In this document: piece after piece, positions 1-7,375 of the stretch
How the letters are laid out: the number at the start of each line of letters is the position of its first letter
Numbering within the stretch: the first letter of the stretch is position 1
NCBI GenBank assembly: GCA_041625325.1
Contig: JBFJTN010000048.1
Span: forward strand, 1-17,985
Direction: 5' to 3'
Source: Oceanococcus sp041625325
Lineage (GTDB): Bacteria; Pseudomonadota; Gammaproteobacteria; Nevskiales; Oceanococcaceae
DNA length: 17,985 nt
The notes under the pieces: generated by a model
What the model saw: only the letters and a program-made list of their open reading frames with translations
Database searches by the model: none
What the model was told of the DNA's origin: nothing
Translations under genes and position numbers: made by a program

Positions 1-171
1 GCCGCCTTCATCAATGTCGGTCGTGCCGGGGATGTTGCGGTCTTCGTCAAGCTGGGAATAGGTCCCCAGCACGGTGAAATAGGTGGCGCGATCTTCATCG
101 TCCTGCGCCAGAGCGGCACCGCTCAGCGTCGCAGCCAGCGTGCCCGCGGTGATCCATGCAATCTTGCCCAT
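1..171 (-). CDS. Secreted protein, probable OmpA-type outer-membrane protein (5' end only)
   Basis: Only the first 57 codons lie in the window; the gene runs off the left edge. The start is an ATG at 171 with a GGGAG ribosome site about 10 bases upstream. The first 22 residues form a clean signal peptide: lysine near the start, an alanine/leucine-rich core, then ALA followed by QDDEDRATYF. The mature start (Y-F-T-V-L-G-T-Y, then a charged D/E/R/N loop and a glycine-rich stretch) looks like the first beta strand of an OmpA/OprF-like eight-stranded barrel. Export is well supported. The OmpA assignment rests on that short strand-and-loop pattern only, and another small beta-barrel protein is possible. 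Confidence 0.6.
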   Translation of the reverse strand, partial: MGKIAWITAGTLAATLSGAALAQDDEDRATYFTVLGTYSQLDEDRNIPGTTDIDEGG

Positions 172-408
172 CTTTATGTCACTCCCGATTCCTGAAAGTC
201 TTGTTCATTGTTCCCTGCGCCACGCGAGCGACAGTGCTGTGTTCCCGGACTCGCGCAGCGCTTCCCTGGGATTGCGGCATGTTACGTCCCCACTGGCACC
301 GGAGCAACAAGCGTGGACCGCGTCGGGCTGTAGGAAAAATCTGTCTGCGATAGGCTGGCATGCTTTGATGTCAGGCGCGTGAAGCCGCCCTTCAGGAGGT
401 GAAAACAC
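172..408. other. Divergent intergenic region with no recognised element
   Basis: This 237-base gap separates the outward-facing OmpA-like gene and the methyltransferase gene, so it should hold both promoters. I could not find a convincing -35/-10 pair on either strand. Short open frames crossing it have neither ribosome sites nor recognisable products. The only clear signal is the strong ribosome site just before the methyltransferase gene. Confidence 0.5.
394..400 (+). promoter_or_regulatory. Strong Shine-Dalgarno site
   Basis: AGGAGGT lies 8 bases before the ATG at 409. It is a near-perfect anti-16S match and fixes the start of the methyltransferase, excluding overlapping open frames in other phases. 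Confidence 0.85.
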
Positions 409-1074
409 ATGTCGAATCGCAGTTTCGTGCTGCAGCAGGCGCTGAACGATTACCTGCTGGATGTCAGCCTGCGGGAGCACCCGCTGCTGCGGGCCCTGCG
501 GGAGGAGACCGCGGCGCTGCCCATGGCGCAGATGCAGATCGCGCCGGAGCAGGGCCAGTTCATGGCCTGGCTGGCCCGGCTGGGCGGCTTTCGCCGCTGC
601 ATAGAGGTGGGGGTGTTCACCGGCTACAGCAGTCTGGCGCTGGCGCTGGCGCTGCCCGAGGACGGCCGGTTGCTGGCCTGCGATGTCAGCGAGGAGTGGA
701 CCGCGGTGGCACGTCGCTACTGGGCCCAGGCCGGGGTGGAGGCGAAGATCGAGCTGTGCCTGGCGCCGGCCGCGCAGACCCTGCAGCAGCGGCTGGATGA
801 CGGACAGGCCGGTCAGTACGATTTCGCCTTCATCGATGCGGACAAGCAGGCCTATGCCGAGTACTTCGAGCTCTGCCTGCAACTGCTGCGTCCCGGCGGG
901 GTGATCGCGGTGGACAACACCCTGTGGTCGGGCCGGGTCGCGGACCCCTCGGATACCGAGCCGAGCACCCGCGCACTGCGGGCATTCAACCTGAAGCTCA
1001 AGGACGATGACCGCATCGATCTCAGCCTGTTGCCGCTGGCTGACGGGTTGAGCCTGTGTCGCAAGCGGCCCTGA
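409..1074 (+). CDS. SAM-dependent O-methyltransferase (class I, catechol/caffeoyl-CoA type)
   Basis: A 221-residue protein of the O-methyltransferase family 3 fold, which moves a methyl group from S-adenosylmethionine to a hydroxyl of a small molecule. The glycine-rich SAM motif is EVGVFTGYSS at about 66-75. The acidic residue after strand 2 is in ACDVS (about 90-94). The metal and substrate motif FIDADK lies at about 141-146 and is followed by VDNTLWSGRV at 168-177. The aspartates at 143 and 169 and the asparagine at 170 match the usual divalent-metal ligands. Length fits the family (about 220). There is no signal peptide, so it is cytoplasmic. It stands alone, so the substrate cannot be inferred from neighbours. 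The family call is secure; the substrate is unknown. Confidence 0.92.
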   Translation: MSNRSFVLQQALNDYLLDVSLREHPLLRALREETAALPMAQMQIAPEQGQFMAWLARLGGFRRCIEVGVFTGYSSLALALALPEDGRLLACDVSEEWTAVARRYWAQAGVEAKIELCLAPAAQTLQQRLDDGQAGQYDFAFIDADKQAYAEYFELCLQLLRPGGVIAVDNTLWSGRVADPSDTEPSTRALRAFNLKLKDDDRIDLSLLPLADGLSLCRKRP

Positions 1075-1077
1075 AAA

Positions 1078-1109
1078 GCCTGGCCCCAGGGGAGGCCTGC
1101 CCCCAGGGG
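1078..1109. repeat. 15-bp imperfect tandem direct repeat
   Basis: Two copies of GCCTGSCCCCAGGGG (1078-1092 and 1095-1109) differ at a single base and are separated by AG. They lie just after the methyltransferase stop codon, before the hairpin at 1111. CCCCAGGGG within each copy is itself almost palindromic. Confidence 0.75.
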
Positions 1110-1110
1110 T

Positions 1111-1135
1111 GGCCGGCTGCCTGGCGCAGCCGGCC
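1111..1135. terminator. Perfect 10-bp GC hairpin between convergent genes
   Basis: GGCCGGCTGC (1111-1120) and GCAGCCGGCC (1126-1135) are exact inverted copies around a 5-base loop. The site lies between the 3' ends of the methyltransferase and M13 peptidase genes. No T-run follows on either strand, so it is not a textbook intrinsic terminator. A bidirectional 3'-end stabilising or rho-assisted role is an inference from its position. Confidence 0.5.
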
Positions 1136-1146
1136 GCGGTTCCGAA

Positions 1147-3156
1147 TTACCAGATCTTGACCCGTTGCTCCGGCGGCAGGTACATGGCATTGCCCGGCTT
1201 CACGTCGAAGGCCTCATAGAATTCCGGCACATTCGATACGATGCCGTTGCAGCGGTACTCGCCGGGGGAGTGGGGGTCGGTCTTCAGGCGATTGATCAGG
1301 GCTTCCTCCCGATACAGACGGCGCCAGATCTGGGCCCAGCCGATGAGCAGGCGCTGCATGCCGGTGTAGCCGTCCAGTTCGGGCGCGGCCTGACCATCGA
1401 GTGACAGGCGATAGGCCTTGGCCGCGATGGACAGACCGCCCAGGTCCCCGATGTTCTCGCCAATGGTCAGCTCGCCGTTGATGTGATAGCCGGGCAGGGG
1501 CTCGTAGCCGGCGTACTGCTGGATCAGCTGGCCGGTGCGCTGCTCGAAGCGGGCGCGGTCCTCGTCGGTCCACCAGTTGCGCAGGCGCCCGTCGCCATCG
1601 TATCGGCTGCCCTGGTCATCAAAGCCATGGCCGATCTCGTGGCCGATCACCGCGCCGATGCCGCCGTAGTTCACCGCGTCATCCGCCTGGGGGTTGAAGA
1701 AGGGCGGCTGCAGGATGGCGGCGGGGAACACGATTTCGTTGGCCGTCGGGTTGTAGTAGGCATTGACGGTCTGCGGCGTCATGTGCCACTCGTGCGGATC
1801 AATCGGTCCGCCCAGCTTGGCCAGGGCGAGTTGCAGCTGGTGCTGGCGCGCGCGGCGCACATTGCCGGCCAGATCGTCCGCCGCGATGCGCAGCGCGGAA
1901 TAGTCGCGCCAGCGGTCCGGATAGCCGATCTTGGGCCGGAAGGCGGCGAGCTTTTCCAGGGCCTTGTCTTTGGTCTCGGGGCTCATCCATTCCAGTTCCT
2001 GGATGCTCAGCCGATAGGCCCGGATCAGATTGTCGACCAGGATCTGCATGCGCGCCTTGGACTCCGGCGCGAAGTGCCGCTCGACGTAGAGCTGTCCCAG
2101 CAACTCGCCCAGGCTGTCCTCGACCGCGTCCACCCCGCGTTTCCAGCGGGGCTTGTTCTCGGCGATGCCCAGCAGGCTGCGGCCGTGAAAATCGAAATGC
2201 CGGTCGACGAAGGCCTGGCTCAGCACCGGCGCATAGCTGTCGATCAGGCGCAGACGGAAGTACTCACGCCAGACATCGATGCCGAATTCGCCGATGATGC
2301 GACCGATGGCCTCGAAGTAGCTGGGCTGGGACAGGACCAGCGCGTCGATGGAGTGCACCCCGGCGGCGCGCAGGTAGCTGGCCATGTCGAACTGCGGCGT
2401 GCTGTCATTGATCTGCGCCAGCGGGCGCCGGTTGTAGGTCTTCTCCGCATCGCGGCTGGCGACCTTGGTCCAGTGAGCGGTGGCCAGCGCGGTTTCCAGC
2501 TTGAGGATCTGACGGGCGTAGCCGGCGGCATCCACCGTGCCGGCCATCTGCAGCAGGTCGCGCACGTAGTCGCGGTAGGCGCGACGCAGGCTGGCGAACT
2601 TCTTGTCGTCGGCGAGGTAGTACTCGCGATCGGGCAGGCCCAGGCCGGACTGGTAGAGATAGACAATGTAGGCATCCGGCGCTCCGGCATCGCGGCCGAT
2701 CCAGCCGCCGATGAGGCTGTCCACGCCGATGCGTTGCAGCATGGCCATCAGGGCCGGAATCTGCCCGGCGTCGGCCAGCCGCTCGATCTGCAGCAGATCC
2801 GCCTGCAGCGGTTCCAGGCCCCGCCGGTTGACCGTGGCCTCGTCCATGAAGCTGGCGTACATGTCGCCGATCTTCTGCGGCAGGCTGCCCTGCGGCGCCT
2901 GCGCGGCCGCGGATTCCTGGATCAGGGCCTGCAGCTTCTTCTGGGTGTCATCGGCAATGGCGGAGAAGGCGCTGTAGTTGGACTTGTCCGCCGGGATGTC
3001 CGTGCTGGCCAGCCATTTGCCGTTGACGTGGCGGTAGAAGTCATCGCCGGGGGCGATCGAGGGGTCGAAATACTGCTTGTCCACACCGGACAGCGGGGCG
3101 GCGCCAGCCGCGGTGATGGTCAGGCCCAGTACGGCAGCCGCCAGAAGTCTCCTCAT
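1147..3156 (-). CDS. M13 family zinc metallopeptidase (neprilysin/PepO-like), exported
   Basis: A 669-residue peptidase expected to cut oligopeptides outside the cytoplasm. Residues 1-19 form a signal peptide (two arginines, hydrophobic core, AGA followed by APLSG) with no lipobox. The zinc motif HEIGH is at 506-510 and the third zinc ligand lies in ENIGD at 567-571. The substrate-binding NAYYNP motif starts at 465, exactly 41 residues before the first zinc histidine, as in neprilysin. The N-terminal M13 domain covers roughly 30-420. The C-terminus VKIW keeps the family's aromatic end. All catalytic elements are present. The ATG at 3156 has a weak GGAAA ribosome site. It is the last gene of the leftward series after the wax ester synthase gene, with a 103-base gap that may carry its own promoter. 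The physiological substrate is unknown. Confidence 0.95.
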   Translation of the reverse strand: MRRLLAAAVLGLTITAAGAAPLSGVDKQYFDPSIAPGDDFYRHVNGKWLASTDIPADKSNYSAFSAIADDTQKKLQALIQESAAAQAPQGSLPQKIGDMYASFMDEATVNRRGLEPLQADLLQIERLADAGQIPALMAMLQRIGVDSLIGGWIGRDAGAPDAYIVYLYQSGLGLPDREYYLADDKKFASLRRAYRDYVRDLLQMAGTVDAAGYARQILKLETALATAHWTKVASRDAEKTYNRRPLAQINDSTPQFDMASYLRAAGVHSIDALVLSQPSYFEAIGRIIGEFGIDVWREYFRLRLIDSYAPVLSQAFVDRHFDFHGRSLLGIAENKPRWKRGVDAVEDSLGELLGQLYVERHFAPESKARMQILVDNLIRAYRLSIQELEWMSPETKDKALEKLAAFRPKIGYPDRWRDYSALRIAADDLAGNVRRARQHQLQLALAKLGGPIDPHEWHMTPQTVNAYYNPTANEIVFPAAILQPPFFNPQADDAVNYGGIGAVIGHEIGHGFDDQGSRYDGDGRLRNWWTDEDRARFEQRTGQLIQQYAGYEPLPGYHINGELTIGENIGDLGGLSIAAKAYRLSLDGQAAPELDGYTGMQRLLIGWAQIWRRLYREEALINRLKTDPHSPGEYRCNGIVSNVPEFYEAFDVKPGNAMYLPPEQRVKIW

Positions 3157-3191
3157 GATGCGATTTCCAGGGTCGAAACGGACAGCGGCGC

Positions 3192-3197
3192 AGTATA
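3192..3197 (-). promoter_or_regulatory. Possible -10 box for the M13 peptidase gene
   Basis: On the minus strand TATACT (5 of 6 matches to the consensus) lies about 36 bases before the peptidase ATG, in the 3157-3259 gap. No good -35 sits at 16-18 bases; a TTGACG lies only 9 bases upstream, too close to pair with it. Weak evidence that the peptidase has its own promoter. Confidence 0.3.
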
Positions 3198-3259
3198 GTA
3201 CATGCGCGTCAAATGCTGCCCGGCGTCAGCCCGGACACGCGCATCGGCCGGCGGCGGTG

Positions 3260-4636
3260 TCAGAGGCCGGCGATGTCCTCGAGTTCGCCCAGGGCATCGT
3301 CCAGGTAGTCCAGCAGGCGCTGCACGCTGGGCAGGGACTTGCGGCAGGCGGTGATCCCGAACTCCATGGAATCGCCATAACTCAGCATGGTGATGTTCAG
3401 GGCCTGGCCATCCAGCATCAGCGAGGCGGGATAGACCCCGGTCATCCGGCAGCCGTTCCAGTACAGCGGCTCACGCGGCCCCGGCACATTGGAGATGGTG
3501 ATGTTGTACATGGGCCGGCGGTCGCCCTTGAAGCCGAGCAGCTGGCCCAGGATCATCGGACCGGTCAGCAGCAGGGCGTAGTTGATGATCTGTTCGCGCG
3601 ACATGCTGGACAGGCGCTGCTTGCCGCAGCGCATGGAGTCCTGGATGCGGGCAAAGCGGGCCGCCGGGTCGCCCAGATTGGTGGCCAGGTTGCACAGCAG
3701 GAAGCCGATCGCATTGCCGTGGTTGGCATCGCCGGCCGGTCGCACCGAGACCGGCACGATGGAAATCAGCGGCGCATCGGGCAGCGCGTTCTGCTGGATC
3801 AGATAGGTGCGCAGGGCGCTGGAGCACATGGCCATCACGACATCGTTGAGAGTGCCGTCCAGCGCCTTGGCCACGGTCTTGATCCGGGCCAGCGAATAGG
3901 ACTGGGCCGCGAATCGGCGTGAGCCGGTGATCGGCCGGTTCAGGATCGACTGTGGCGCCTGGTAGGGAATCACCTCCGCCTCGTTGCGACGCGACTGGCG
4001 ATACTGGTCGCGCAGCGCCCGGACCACGCCGGGGATGGTGTTGACCTGGTGGCGCAGGGCGCCCAGGCCGGAGGCCATGGCCTCGCGGTTGCCGTGCTCA
4101 CGGCTGATCTTCAGTTCCTTGCGGCTGCGCGCCCAGGGCGGTGGCAGGTCGCGCACCTTGGGGTCGGTGGTGAAGGAGTTCATCGCCAGATTGACCGCCG
4201 CGACGCCATCGACGACCGAATGGTGGATCTTGGTGTAGATGGCGAAGCGATTGCCTTCCAGACCCTCGATCAGATGGGTCTCCCACAGCGGGCGATGGCG
4301 GTCGAGCAGGGTGCTGTGCAGGCGCGAGACCAGGGCCAGCAGCTCGCGCACCCGGCCCGGGTGGGGCAGGGCGGAGTGGCGGAAGTGGTATTCCAGGTCG
4401 AACTGGCTGTCCTCGATCCACTGGAAGCTGCCGGTGCGGCTGTACGGCCTGGCCAGGCGCTGATTGAAGGGCTTCTTGACCAGGGTGCCGGCGCGAAACT
4501 CGGCCACCATCTCGCTGAGAAAATCGGCCGAGGCGTCATCCGGATACTCGAACAGCTGCAGCCCGCCCACATGCATGGGCCGCTCGCGGTTTTCCAGCAT
4601 CAGCCAGGCCGCATCCGTGATCGGCAGTTTCTTCAT
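3260..4636 (-). CDS. Wax ester synthase / acyl-CoA:diacylglycerol acyltransferase (WS/DGAT)
   Basis: A 458-residue bifunctional acyltransferase that joins acyl-CoA to a long-chain alcohol or diacylglycerol, making wax esters or triacylglycerol at the inner face of the membrane. The catalytic motif HHSVVDG is at 138-144, preceded by PLWETHLIEG at 116-125. NDVV at 264-267 and SNVPGPREPLYW at 382-393 are the other family signatures, and the last third matches the WS/DGAT C-terminal domain. Length is typical (450-480). The ATG at 4636 was chosen because GGAGG lies 6 bases upstream and MKKLPITDAAWL is the usual N-terminus; a longer in-frame extension to 4735 has no such support. It lies 74 bases after the DUF1244 gene and upstream of the M13 peptidase gene. 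Implies neutral-lipid storage; substrate preference cannot be read from sequence. Confidence 0.93.
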   Translation of the reverse strand: MKKLPITDAAWLMLENRERPMHVGGLQLFEYPDDASADFLSEMVAEFRAGTLVKKPFNQRLARPYSRTGSFQWIEDSQFDLEYHFRHSALPHPGRVRELLALVSRLHSTLLDRHRPLWETHLIEGLEGNRFAIYTKIHHSVVDGVAAVNLAMNSFTTDPKVRDLPPPWARSRKELKISREHGNREAMASGLGALRHQVNTIPGVVRALRDQYRQSRRNEAEVIPYQAPQSILNRPITGSRRFAAQSYSLARIKTVAKALDGTLNDVVMAMCSSALRTYLIQQNALPDAPLISIVPVSVRPAGDANHGNAIGFLLCNLATNLGDPAARFARIQDSMRCGKQRLSSMSREQIINYALLLTGPMILGQLLGFKGDRRPMYNITISNVPGPREPLYWNGCRMTGVYPASLMLDGQALNITMLSYGDSMEFGITACRKSLPSVQRLLDYLDDALGELEDIAGL

Positions 4637-4710
4637 GGTGTCCTCCTTCCCCGGGGCTCCCCTGTGTCCGGCCGCGGTCGCAACGCCGGCCTGCGGCCGT
4701 GTCCTTGCAC

Positions 4711-4956
4711 CTATTTCTGGTGGTGGCGCTTCCATTCAGTGTAGGGCATTCCGTAGACCCGCTCGCGGGCCGTGTCCTGATCCATTTCGATGCCGGCTTC
4801 GCCAGCGGCCTCCTGGTACCAGCGGCTCAGGCAGTTGCGGCAGAAGCCGGCCAGTTCCATCAGCTCGATGTTCTGCACATCCTTGCGGCTGTCCAGGTGC
4901 TGAAGCAGGCGGCGAAAAGCGGCGGCTTCAATGGTGGTCTGCTGTTCGGGGCTCAT
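4711..4956 (-). CDS. DUF1244 family small protein
   Basis: An 81-residue protein matching the DUF1244 (SMc04008-like) family, whose function is unknown to me. The core is the E-L-M-E-L-A-G-F-C-R-N-C-L-S-R-W-Y segment at about 31-47, with a CxxC pair (C39, C42) and aromatic residues, followed by an acidic stretch and the ending YGMPYTEWKRHHQK. No signal peptide or membrane segment is present. The ATG at 4956 was preferred to a longer frame reaching 5091 because the extension would overlap apaG and has non-conserved composition. A weak AGGA precedes the start. It begins 19 bases after the apaG stop, so the two are probably co-transcribed. The CxxC pair could bind metal or be redox active; that is conjecture. 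Confidence 0.85.
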   Translation of the reverse strand: MSPEQQTTIEAAAFRRLLQHLDSRKDVQNIELMELAGFCRNCLSRWYQEAAGEAGIEMDQDTARERVYGMPYTEWKRHHQK

Positions 4957-4975
4957 GGGCAGGGGTCCTGTGTCT

Positions 4976-5347
4976 TCAGTGCAGGCTGCCGGGCAGCGCG
5001 AGGCGGAACACGTCGATGGGCGCGATGAATTCCTCGCCGGCGGCATCCCGCATGGTGTACTCGCCTTCCATGGTGCCCACCGGTGTTTCAAGCGGGCAGC
5101 CGGAGCTGTAGCGAAAGCTCTCGCCCGGGTGGATCAGGGGCTGCAGGCCGACCACGCCGTCGCCGCGAACCTCCTCGGTTTCGCCGCGGCCATTGGTGAT
5201 GCGCCAGTAACGGCGCAGCAACTGAACCGGCTTGTCACCCCGGTTCTCGATCTCGATGTGGTAGGCGAACAGATAGCGTTCGGCGGCGGGGTCGGACTGT
5301 TCCGGCAGGTATTCCGGGGTCACGCTGATACGGATGGCCTGACTCAT
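4976..5347 (-). CDS. apaG: ApaG domain protein
   Basis: A 123-residue ApaG protein, a single immunoglobulin-like beta-sandwich domain. Its biochemical role is not settled; in enterobacteria it is linked to the corC and apaH loci. The family signature is clear: GRGETEEVRGDGVVG at 53-67, then LQPLIHPGESFRYSSGCPLETPVGTMEGEYTM-like sequence across about 68-99. Length matches the family (about 125). The ATG at 5347 gives the conserved N-terminus MSQAIRISVTPEYL; an in-frame extension to 5398 has no support. In many gammaproteobacteria apaG directly follows ksgA; here it is about 6 kb from ksgA, on the same strand, leading a series with DUF1244 and WS/DGAT genes. No apaH is visible. Confidence 0.95.
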   Translation of the reverse strand: MSQAIRISVTPEYLPEQSDPAAERYLFAYHIEIENRGDKPVQLLRRYWRITNGRGETEEVRGDGVVGLQPLIHPGESFRYSSGCPLETPVGTMEGEYTMRDAAGEEFIAPIDVFRLALPGSLH

Positions 5348-5418
5348 GCTCTTGGTCGTGGTGGCAAATCGACTCGGGGTGGGGCAGTGTACGCGCAATC
5401 GAAATTCCGGAGTGAACC

Positions 5419-6708
5419 ATGAGCCTGCTGGCCAGCCCGCTGCAACTGCCTTGCGGTGCGGTATTGCAGAACCGTATCGCCAAGGCCGCGATGACCGAAG
5501 GCATCGCCGACCCCCGGCTGCGGGCCACCGCCGCCCACCAGCGCCTTTATCGCTGGTGGGCCGAGAGCGGGGCGGGCATGCTGCTGACCGGCAATGTGCA
5601 GATCGATCATCGCGTGCTGGAACGGCCGGGCAATGTGGCTCTGGAGGACGCCGCGGGTCTGGACGCGCTTCGCGACTGGGCCGCCGCCGGCCGCCAGCAG
5701 GGCCAGCATCTGTGGATGCAGATATCGCATGCCGGCCGCCAGTCCTTCCGCTACATCACCGGGGAGCCGCTGGGGCCTTCCGCGGTTCCCGTCGCGCTGT
5801 TCGGGCAGATCGCGATGCCACGGGCGCTGGAGGAATCCGAGATTCTGGACTTCATCCGGCGCTGGGCGCGGGCCGCGGCCTGGGCCCGGGAGACCGGCTT
5901 CACCGGGGTGCAGATCCATGCCGCCCATGGTTATCTGCTCAGCTCCTTTCTGTCGCCACTGGCCAACCGGCGCGAGGATCGCTGGGGCGGCAGCATCGAG
6001 AACCGGGCGCGCTTCCTGCTCGAAACCGTGCGCGCGGTGCGTGCCGCGGTGGGCGCGGATTTCGCGGTCAGCGTCAAGCTGAATTCGGCCGATTTCCAGC
6101 GTGGCGGCTTCGGGCCGGAGGACAGCCGGGCGGTGATCGCCATGCTCAACGAGGAGTCCATCGACCTGCTGGAGATCTCCGGCGGCAACTACGAACAGCC
6201 CCGCCTGCTCGGGGTCACCGACGCGAAATCGGCGGATGCGGAGCAGCTGGCGCGCACCGCCAGCCGTGAGGCCTACTTCCTGAAGTACGCCAGCGAAGTC
6301 AGGGATCTGGCCCGCATGCCGCTGATGGTCACCGGCGGCTTCCGCAGCCGTCAGGCGATGGAAGAGGCCATCGAATCCGGCGCCTGCGACGTGATCGGTC
6401 TGGGGCGGCCCTTCTGCGTGGCCAACGATTTCGTGCGACCGCTGCTGGCCGGCGAAATCGACGAGGTGCCCAGCCCCGAGCGGGCGGTGACCGGGCGCCG
6501 CGGATGGTACAGCCCGACCAGCCCTTCGAAACTGATCCAGATGCTCCATGTGATGGGCATGCAGGGTTACTACTACCGCCAGCTGATCCGGATCAGCCGG
6601 GGTGAGGCGGTGGAGCCGCGGCCGCGCCTGCTGCGCCACCTGCTGTGGAACACTTTGAACGAGCTGCGCACCGCCGCCGCGGTCCATCGCGCCCGGCGCT
6701 CGGGTTGA
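5419..6708 (+). CDS. NADH:flavin oxidoreductase, Old Yellow Enzyme family
   Basis: A 429-residue FMN-dependent TIM-barrel oxidoreductase, cytoplasmic, expected to reduce activated C=C bonds or similar electron acceptors with NAD(P)H. Visible motifs are QISHAGRQ at 101-108, the active-site HAAHGYLLSSFLSP at 167-180, RWGGS at 188-192 and the phosphate-binding TGGFR at 305-309 with GLGRPF at 327-332. The HxxH pair normally binds the substrate oxygen. It lacks the cysteine cluster and second dinucleotide-binding domain of 2,4-dienoyl-CoA reductase, so it is the short form. The last 70 residues are basic and form no recognised domain. GGAG lies 6 bases before the ATG. It diverges from apaG with a 71-base gap and converges with sufT. 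The substrate is unknown. Confidence 0.92.
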   Translation: MSLLASPLQLPCGAVLQNRIAKAAMTEGIADPRLRATAAHQRLYRWWAESGAGMLLTGNVQIDHRVLERPGNVALEDAAGLDALRDWAAAGRQQGQHLWMQISHAGRQSFRYITGEPLGPSAVPVALFGQIAMPRALEESEILDFIRRWARAAAWARETGFTGVQIHAAHGYLLSSFLSPLANRREDRWGGSIENRARFLLETVRAVRAAVGADFAVSVKLNSADFQRGGFGPEDSRAVIAMLNEESIDLLEISGGNYEQPRLLGVTDAKSADAEQLARTASREAYFLKYASEVRDLARMPLMVTGGFRSRQAMEEAIESGACDVIGLGRPFCVANDFVRPLLAGEIDEVPSPERAVTGRRGWYSPTSPSKLIQMLHVMGMQGYYYRQLIRISRGEAVEPRPRLLRHLLWNTLNELRTAAAVHRARRSG

Positions 6709-6731
6709 GCCCGGCGGGGAACCGCGCGGGC
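6709..6731. terminator. Imperfect GC hairpin between convergent genes
   Basis: GCCCG at 6709-6713 pairs with CGGGC at 6727-6731, with an inner CGG/CCG match across a short loop and small internal mismatches. It begins directly after the oxidoreductase stop codon in the 52-base gap before the sufT stop. There is no T-tract, so a terminator role is only suggested. Confidence 0.3.
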
Positions 6732-6760
6732 CCTCCGCTCGTGTCAGAGCAGGACGGGGC

Positions 6761-7315
6761 TCAGTAGTACATGCCCGTCTGCAGCCTGGCCGCCTCGCTC
6801 ATCATGGATTGATTCCAGGGCGGGTCGAAGACCAGCTCCACATCGGTTTCTTCTATGGTGGGAATTTGTTCCAGCTTGTGCCTGACATCCGCGACCAGCA
6901 CGTCGCCCATGCCGCAGCCCGGCGCGGTCAGGGTCATGCGGATGCTGACCTTGCGCGCATCCTGGGCGATGCTTTCGATGTCGCATTCATAGACCAGCCC
7001 GAGTTCGACAATGTCGATGGGGATTTCCGGGTCGTAGCAGGTGCGCAGCTGTTGCCAGACGATGGATTCCACTTCCTCGTCCCCGGCGTTCTCGGGCAGC
7101 GCGATCTTCGGCGGCCGGGGTTTGCCCAGCGCATCGGCATCCTCCCCGTTGATCCGGAACAGGCGGCCCTCAATATAGATCGTGAACGAGCCGCCCAGTG
7201 CCTGGGTGATACCGCACTGGGTGTCGGCGGGGATGCGCACCTTCTGGCCTTCGGGGACCAGGATGCCGATCACCTCGCGCTTCAGATTGACGATTTCCGT
7301 GTCGGCGTTGAGCAT
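6761..7315 (-). CDS. sufT: Fe-S cluster assembly/maturation protein SufT (MIP18/DUF59 family)
   Basis: A 184-residue member of the long SufT family, linked to maturation of iron-sulfur proteins in the cytoplasm. The N-terminal 70 residues are the SufT-specific extension (LVPEGQKVRIP, then GGSFTIYIEGRLFRI). The DUF59 domain follows, with YDPEIPIDIVELGLVY at 94-109, the conserved cysteine in APGCGMG at 131-137 (C134) and DPPWN at 164-168. Length and both halves match the family. It stands alone, with no other suf genes in view, unlike its usual place at the end of suf operons. The ATG at 7315 lacks a clear Shine-Dalgarno, and no other standard start is available before the upstream in-frame TAG. 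Confidence 0.93.
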   Translation of the reverse strand: MLNADTEIVNLKREVIGILVPEGQKVRIPADTQCGITQALGGSFTIYIEGRLFRINGEDADALGKPRPPKIALPENAGDEEVESIVWQQLRTCYDPEIPIDIVELGLVYECDIESIAQDARKVSIRMTLTAPGCGMGDVLVADVRHKLEQIPTIEETDVELVFDPPWNQSMMSEAARLQTGMYY

Positions 7316-7375
7316 GCTGAACAGGACTGAAATGAAAATCTATTTTATACGGCTTGCAGCCGTTACACTTGCGCC
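7316..7375. promoter_or_regulatory. AT-rich divergent promoter region
   Basis: This 60-base gap between sufT (-) and the exported-protein gene (+) contains the most AT-rich patch near either gene (about 7329-7350). On the plus strand TGAACA (7318-7323) and TATTTT (7341-7346) are 17 bases apart, each 4 of 6 to consensus. On the minus strand TATAAA (7344-7349) could be a -10 for sufT, without a good -35. Both genes also lack a clear ribosome site. Suggestive only. Confidence 0.35.

Noticed and set aside
1483..3198. 571-codon plus-strand open frame across the M13 peptidase gene
   Set aside because: Antisense shadow. The opposite strand encodes a complete M13 enzyme with all zinc ligands. The shadow is rich in V/G/A/Q with no motifs or ribosome site.
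3192..3212. TTGACG and TATACT as a complete sigma-70 promoter on the minus strand
   Set aside because: Spacing is only 9 bases; 16-18 are needed. Only the -10-like element was kept, at low confidence.
4669..4699. CGGCCGC/GCGGCCG inverted repeat as a terminator between the DUF1244 and WS/DGAT genes
   Set aside because: The loop is 17 bases with no U-run, and 7-base GC inverted repeats are expected by chance in such GC-rich DNA.
4637..4735. 33-residue N-terminal extension of WS/DGAT
   Set aside because: The internal ATG at 4636 has GGAGG at ideal distance and the conserved family N-terminus; the extension is not family-like.
4957..5091. 45-residue N-terminal extension of the DUF1244 protein
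   Set aside because: It would overlap apaG in another frame and has S/P/R-rich shadow composition; the family domain starts after the ATG at 4956.
5344..6687. 447-codon minus-strand open frame opposite the flavin oxidoreductase gene
   Set aside because: Antisense shadow of a gene with clear active-site motifs; no recognisable product.
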